Source of the DNA: JAVMKJ01 sp031732875
Lineage (GTDB): Bacteria; Pseudomonadota; Gammaproteobacteria; Competibacterales; Competibacteraceae
Length of the DNA: 6,839 nucleotides
Assembly (NCBI GenBank): GCA_031732875.1
Contig: JAVMKL010000060.1
Location: forward strand, 1-6,839
Direction: 5' to 3'
The notes under the pieces were generated by a model that was not told the DNA's origin, did not search any database, and saw only the letters and a program-made list of their open reading frames with translations. Below, piece after piece: positions 4,106-6,839 of the stretch (the stretch's first letter is position 1; every line of letters starts with the position of its first letter). The position numbers were made by a program, and so were the translations under genes.

Positions 4106-6400
4106 ATGAAACAAATCCTGCAAAACCTCGCCACCGGCGCCACCGAACTGGCCGAGGTACCCTGTCCGGCCCTCCGGACCGGCCATCTCCTGATCCAGAC
4201 CCGCCGCTCGCTGATCTCCGCCGGCACCGAGCGGATGCTGGTCGAGTTCGGCAAGGCCGGCTGGATCGACAAGGCCCGCCAGCAGCCCGACAAGGTGCGG
4301 ATGGTGCTGGACAAGATCCGAACCGACGGGTTGGCCGCGACCCTCGACACCGTCCGCGCCAAGCTCGATCAACCGCTGCCGCTGGGCTACTGCAACGCCG
4401 GGGTGGTGCTGGAGGTCGGCGCCGGAGCGGACGGCTACGCCCCCGGCGACCGGGTCGTCTCCAACGGCCGGCACGCCGAGGCAGTCTGCGTCCCGAAAAA
4501 CCTCTGCGCCAAAATTCCCGACCCGGTCGGCGATGACGCCGCCGCCTTTACCGTGCTCGGCGCCATCGCCCTGCAGGGCATCCGCTTGCTCGCTCCGACG
4601 CTCGGCGAAACCATTGCCGTCACCGGCCTGGGCTTGATCGGCCTGCTCGCCGTCCAGCTCCTGCGCGCCGCTGGCTGCCGGGTGCTCGGCCTCGATCTCG
4701 ATCCGGCCAGGCTTGCCCTGGCTCGCCGCTTCGGGGCCGACACCGTCGACCTCGGCCAGGGCCAGGATCCGCTGGCGGTCGCCCGGGCCCGCACCGGCGG
4801 GCGCGGCCTCGACGGGGTGCTGATCGCCGCATCCACCTCCAGCAACGAACCGGTCGGCCAGGCTGCCCGGATGTGCCGCCCGCGCGGCCGAATCGTCCTG
4901 GTCGGCGTCACCGGCCTGACCCTGTCCCGCGCCGACTTCTACGAAAAGGAACTGAGCTTCCAGGTGTCCTGCTCCTACGGCCCCGGCCGCTATGACCCGA
5001 CCTACGAAGAGCAGGGCCACGACTATCCCGTCGGCCACGTCCGCTGGACCGAACAGCGCAACTTCGAGGCCGTGCTCGACCTGCTGGCCGACGGCCGGCT
5101 CGAGGTCGGACCGCTGATCAGCCACCGCTTCCCCTTGGAACAGGCCCCGGCCGCCTACCAGACGCTGGCCGACGACCGGTCGGCGCTGGGCATCGTGCTG
5201 GACTATGGCGGCGTGGAGCCGGGCAGGGTGAGAGAGCGGACGGTGGAATTGCCCCAGCCCCTCTCCCAGAGGGGAAGAGGCGGGGACAGGCTCCCTTCCC
5301 ACTTGCGGAGGAGGGTTGGGGAAGAGGGGTTGTCACGCCCGCCGGCGGTCGGCTTCATCGGCGCGGGCAACTACGCCGGGCGAGTGCTGATTCCCGCCTT
5401 CGTCAAGGCCGGCGCCCGCCCGCGGGCCGTGGTGACCGGCAGCGGCGTCGGTGGGGTCCACTACGGCCGCAAGTACCGGTTCCAGCAGGCCAGTACCGAC
5501 CCCGCCACCGTTCTCGCCGATCCCACCATCGACGCCGTGGTCATCGCCACCCGCCACGACAGCCACGCCCGTTACGTCATCCAGGCCCTGCGTGCCGGCA
5601 AGCACGTGTTCGTCGAAAAGCCGCTGTGCCTGACCCTGGAGGAGCTGGCGGAGATCGAGGCGGCGCTGGCCCCCTCTCCCTCGACTCCTCTCCCACCAGG
5701 GGAGGGAGGAACTCTGGCGTCCTCCCCTCTTGCGGGAGCGGCTCGGGGAGAGAGAGATGCCCCCTCACTCCTCACTCCTCACTCCTCGCCCCTCCTGATG
5801 GTCGGCTTCAACCGCCGCTTCGCCCCGCAAATCGTGAGAATCAAGGCCCTGCTGGCTACCGTCGGCGAACCCGGGAGCTTCGTCGTGACCGTCAACGCCG
5901 GCGCCATCCCGGCCGGGCACTGGACCCAGGACCCGGCCATCGGCGGCGGTCGAATCGTCGGCGAGGCCTGCCACTTCATCGACCTGTTGCGCCATCTGGC
6001 CGGCGCGGCGATCGTCGACCACCAGGTATTGGCCCTGGGTGGCCCCGCCGGGCGACCGGGCGATGTCGTCAGCCTCGGCCTGCGCTTCGCCGACGGCTCC
6101 ATCGGCGCCATCCACTACTTCGCCAACGGCCACAAAGCTTTTCCCAAGGAACGGTTGGAGGTGTTCTCCGCCGGCCGGGTGCTGCAACTGGATAACTTTC
6201 GCACGCTCGGGGGCTACGGCTGGCCGGGGTTCAAAGCCATGAAGCTCTGGCGCCAGGACAAGGGTCAGGACGCCTGCGCGGCGGCCTTCATTCAAGCCGT
6301 GCGCGCGGGCGGCCCCGCCCCCATTGCTCCGGAGGAAATCATCGAGGTCGGCCGGGTGGCGATCGAGGTGGCGGGGGAGTGCGCGGGCCAAGGGCATTAA
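4106..6400 (+). CDS. Bi-domain oxidoreductase: MDR (zinc-type) dehydrogenase fused to Gfo/Idh/MocA dehydrogenase
   Basis: A 764-residue fusion found in polysaccharide clusters, presumably an NAD(P)-dependent enzyme acting on a sugar or sugar nucleotide; the true substrate is unknown. ATG 4106 follows GGTGGGGA (4094-4101). Residues 1 to about 370 form an MDR domain: SLISAGTERM, PLGYCNAGVVLEVG, and the Rossmann loop VTGLGLIG (172-179) followed by LDLDPARL. The usual zinc-binding Cys/His cluster is not evident. From A414 the Gfo/Idh domain begins: VGFIGAGNYAG (415-425), VEKP with K505 as the expected cofactor/catalytic lysine, VGFNRRFAP (566-574), GGGR (613-616), and H623/D626 in ACHFIDLL. GHKAFPKERLEVF is a family hallmark near the end. 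Two stretches, about 383-410 and 522-562, do not belong to either domain and are translated palindromic repeats. The frame stays open, so the protein may still fold: one insert is in the interdomain linker, the other in a surface loop before strand VGFNRRF. The TAA stop abuts a MITE. Confidence 0.9.
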   Translation: MKQILQNLATGATELAEVPCPALRTGHLLIQTRRSLISAGTERMLVEFGKAGWIDKARQQPDKVRMVLDKIRTDGLAATLDTVRAKLDQPLPLGYCNAGVVLEVGAGADGYAPGDRVVSNGRHAEAVCVPKNLCAKIPDPVGDDAAAFTVLGAIALQGIRLLAPTLGETIAVTGLGLIGLLAVQLLRAAGCRVLGLDLDPARLALARRFGADTVDLGQGQDPLAVARARTGGRGLDGVLIAASTSSNEPVGQAARMCRPRGRIVLVGVTGLTLSRADFYEKELSFQVSCSYGPGRYDPTYEEQGHDYPVGHVRWTEQRNFEAVLDLLADGRLEVGPLISHRFPLEQAPAAYQTLADDRSALGIVLDYGGVEPGRVRERTVELPQPLSQRGRGGDRLPSHLRRRVGEEGLSRPPAVGFIGAGNYAGRVLIPAFVKAGARPRAVVTGSGVGGVHYGRKYRFQQASTDPATVLADPTIDAVVIATRHDSHARYVIQALRAGKHVFVEKPLCLTLEELAEIEAALAPSPSTPLPPGEGGTLASSPLAGAARGERDAPSLLTPHSSPLLMVGFNRRFAPQIVRIKALLATVGEPGSFVVTVNAGAIPAGHWTQDPAIGGGRIVGEACHFIDLLRHLAGAAIVDHQVLALGGPAGRPGDVVSLGLRFADGSIGAIHYFANGHKAFPKERLEVFSAGRVLQLDNFRTLGGYGWPGFKAMKLWRQDKGQDACAAAFIQAVRAGGPAPIAPEEIIEVGRVAIEVAGECAGQGH
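5252..5335 (+). repeat. GC-rich palindromic repeat inserted in frame (interdomain linker)
   Basis: The segment contains a 7-bp stem CCCCTCT (5258-5264) / AGAGGGG (5268-5274) and a following pyrimidine-to-purine block (CTTCCCACTTGCGGAGGAGG, then TTGGGGAAGAGGGG). It is translated as Pro/Arg/Gly-rich low-complexity sequence (residues about 383-410, such as PQPLSQRGRGG) between the two oxidoreductase domains. Its layout and the block CTTGCGG...GGGGA match the insert at 5669-5791 in the same orientation. Such CCCTCTCCC/GGGGAGAGG repeats are common between genes in high-GC bacteria; here one lies inside a gene. The boundaries are approximate. Confidence 0.75.
5669..5791 (+). repeat. GC-rich palindromic repeat plus heptamers inserted in frame in the Gfo/Idh domain
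   Basis: This stretch of about 41 codons (residues 522-562) reads PSPSTPLPPGEGG, SSPLAGAARGERD, then PSLLTPHSSP. It separates helix LEELAEIEAAL from strand LLMVGFNRRF, which are normally joined by a short loop. At DNA level CTCTCCC/ACCA/GGGGAGGG forms an imperfect hairpin. A second block, CTTGCGGGAGCGG...GGGGAGAG, resembles the one at 5252-5335. The 3' part is a heptamer tract. The PLPPGEGG peptide is the usual translation of this class of dispersed palindromic repeat. The edges are estimated from where protein similarity resumes. Confidence 0.8.
5764..5791 (+). repeat. Heptanucleotide tandem repeat inside the oxidoreductase gene
   Basis: Three perfect copies of CTCACTC (5764-5770, 5771-5777, 5778-5784) and one degenerate copy, CTCGCCC (5785-5791). 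The unit is the same length as, and differs by one base from, the CTCACGC repeat at 1505-1532. Loss of one unit would put a TGA at 5796-5798 in frame; gain of one would move reading into a wrong frame that stays open to 6195. Either change removes the C-terminal part of the Gfo/Idh domain. Confidence 0.92.
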
Positions 6401-6656
6401 GAGCCTGTACAAAAAACCCCTCTCCCGGTGGGAGCGGCGCGGTCGTTCCGCGAGCGGGGGGCGTCAGCCCCCTGTTTCGCGGAATGCGACCAGGCGGCGG
6501 CGATAGCGGCTGGGGCGGAAACAGCGGACTCACGTCCGCCGCTCGCCGGCGACCCCAAGCGCCATCGGCGGGCGCGGCGTCGTGGGGTATGTATGCAATT
6601 GCGTATCCTACGGAGGTTTTATCAATCAATCAGTCGGTTAGTTTTTATACAGTCTC
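6401..6656 (-). mobile_element. MITE-like non-autonomous element, copy 2 (inverted)
   Basis: A 256-bp element which, read on the minus strand, begins GAGACTGTATAAAAACTAAC and follows copy 1 (2672-2920) along its whole length with scattered substitutions and small indels. Its ends are GAGCCTGTACAAAAA on the + strand and TTTTTATACAGTCTC, again flanked by TAA on both sides (6398-6400 and 6657-6659). The internal nested hairpin is better preserved than in copy 1: TTCCGCGA (6446-6453) pairs with TCGCGGAA (6477-6484), enclosing GGGGGC (6457-6462) / GCCCCC (6467-6472). No transposase is encoded, so movement would need an enzyme supplied in trans. Confidence 0.87.
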
Positions 6657-6659
6657 TAA

Positions 6660-6698
6660 ATGACGGATATCATTTCCCAATGGATTTTGAGTTTTTAG
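6660..6698 (+). pseudogene. Possible 5' remnant of a lost downstream gene
   Basis: A 12-codon frame (MTDIISQWILSF, then TAG). If the MITE and one TAA copy are removed, the oxidoreductase stop would be followed directly by this ATG (TAAATGACG), an arrangement typical of tightly packed operons. The frame stops exactly where the hairpin repeat at 6698 begins, so the next gene may have been cut off there. It is too short to recognise and could be chance. Confidence 0.2.
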
Positions 6699-6773
6699 TA
6701 GGTTGGGCCGAACGAAGTGAAGCCCAACATCCTGGGCGATTGTCGGACAACGCCACGCTGTTGCCCGACCTGC
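6698..6773 (+). repeat. Dispersed double-hairpin repeat
   Basis: There are two stem-loops in a row. GTTGGGC (6702-6708) pairs with GCCCAAC (6722-6728) around a 13-base loop. GTCGGACAAC (6742-6751) pairs with GTTGCCCGAC (6760-6769) with one mismatch around an 8-base loop. The outer edges GTAGGT and ACCTGC are also nearly complementary. I recognise this general kind of repeat (translated as GWAERSEAQ on one strand) from intergenic regions of several high-GC proteobacteria, but cannot name a catalogued family. There is no T-run after either stem, so it is not a standard terminator. Confidence 0.65.
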
Positions 6774-6839
6774 GGCCACTGAGGCGCTGAGGCGCGAAAT
6801 CGAGGACTCTTGGAAACAAGTCTTTCCCGCTACTGGCAC
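6774..6839. other. Unidentified window tail
   Basis: This stretch holds a direct repeat of CTGAGGCG (6779-6794, two copies). One + frame is open from 6721 to the window end (…EALRREIEDSWKQVFPATG), and minus frames are open as well. None has a clear start, ribosome binding site or recognisable motif, and the window ends before any of them can be judged. I see no supportable gene. Confidence 0.3.

Noticed and set aside
4040..5302. 420-residue open frame on the minus strand opposite the oxidoreductase
   Set aside because: It is antisense to an MDR domain with clear motifs. High GC makes stop codons rare in the complementary frame; there is no recognisable domain.
6401..6656. Small genes inside the MITE copies
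   Set aside because: Open frames in the elements differ between the two copies, lack ribosome binding sites and translate palindromic repeat sequence; there is no transposase motif.

Overview
The window is high-GC, gene-dense bacterial DNA. Every protein-coding gene I can support lies on the + strand. The gene types (two GT-B glycosyltransferases, a GT-A glycosyltransferase, a membrane GT2 remnant and a two-domain sugar-type oxidoreductase) are typical of an exopolysaccharide or LPS/O-antigen cluster of a Gram-negative bacterium. A proteobacterium is likely. The style of the dispersed repeats reminded me of large-genome gammaproteobacteria such as the Competibacter group, but that is an impression and not a taxonomic result.

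Layout. 1-224: the 3' end of an Rpn/YhgA-like gene (DUF4351-type C-terminus) that begins inside a 12-bp tandem repeat. 292-322: a very strong factor-independent terminator that separates this gene from the cluster. 360-1538 and 1535-2671: two family-4 glycosyltransferases whose ends overlap by 4 nt; the last codons of the first are made of a heptanucleotide repeat. 2672-2920: a 249-bp MITE-like element. 2921-3182: the decayed 3' end of a polyprenyl-phosphate-sugar type GT2 gene. 3229-4086: an intact WaaE-like GT2. 4106-6400: a fused MDR-dehydrogenase/Gfo-Idh-MocA oxidoreductase, interrupted in frame by two related GC-rich palindromic repeats. 6401-6656: a second MITE-like copy in opposite orientation. 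6660-6839: a 12-codon remnant, a double-hairpin dispersed repeat and a short tail I cannot identify.

How the genes work together. The three intact glycosyltransferases would add successive sugars to a lipid-linked glycan or LPS core at the cytoplasmic face. The oxidoreductase probably modifies a sugar or sugar-nucleotide precursor. The degenerate GT2 shows that the cluster has lost at least one function.

I see no new defence, CRISPR or RNA-guided system. The striking feature is how repeats shape the genes: two inverted MITEs each sit directly after a TAA stop codon with a TAA target duplication; two repeats have become protein sequence inside one enzyme; and heptamer tracts in two genes could, if they slip, fuse, extend or truncate the products.
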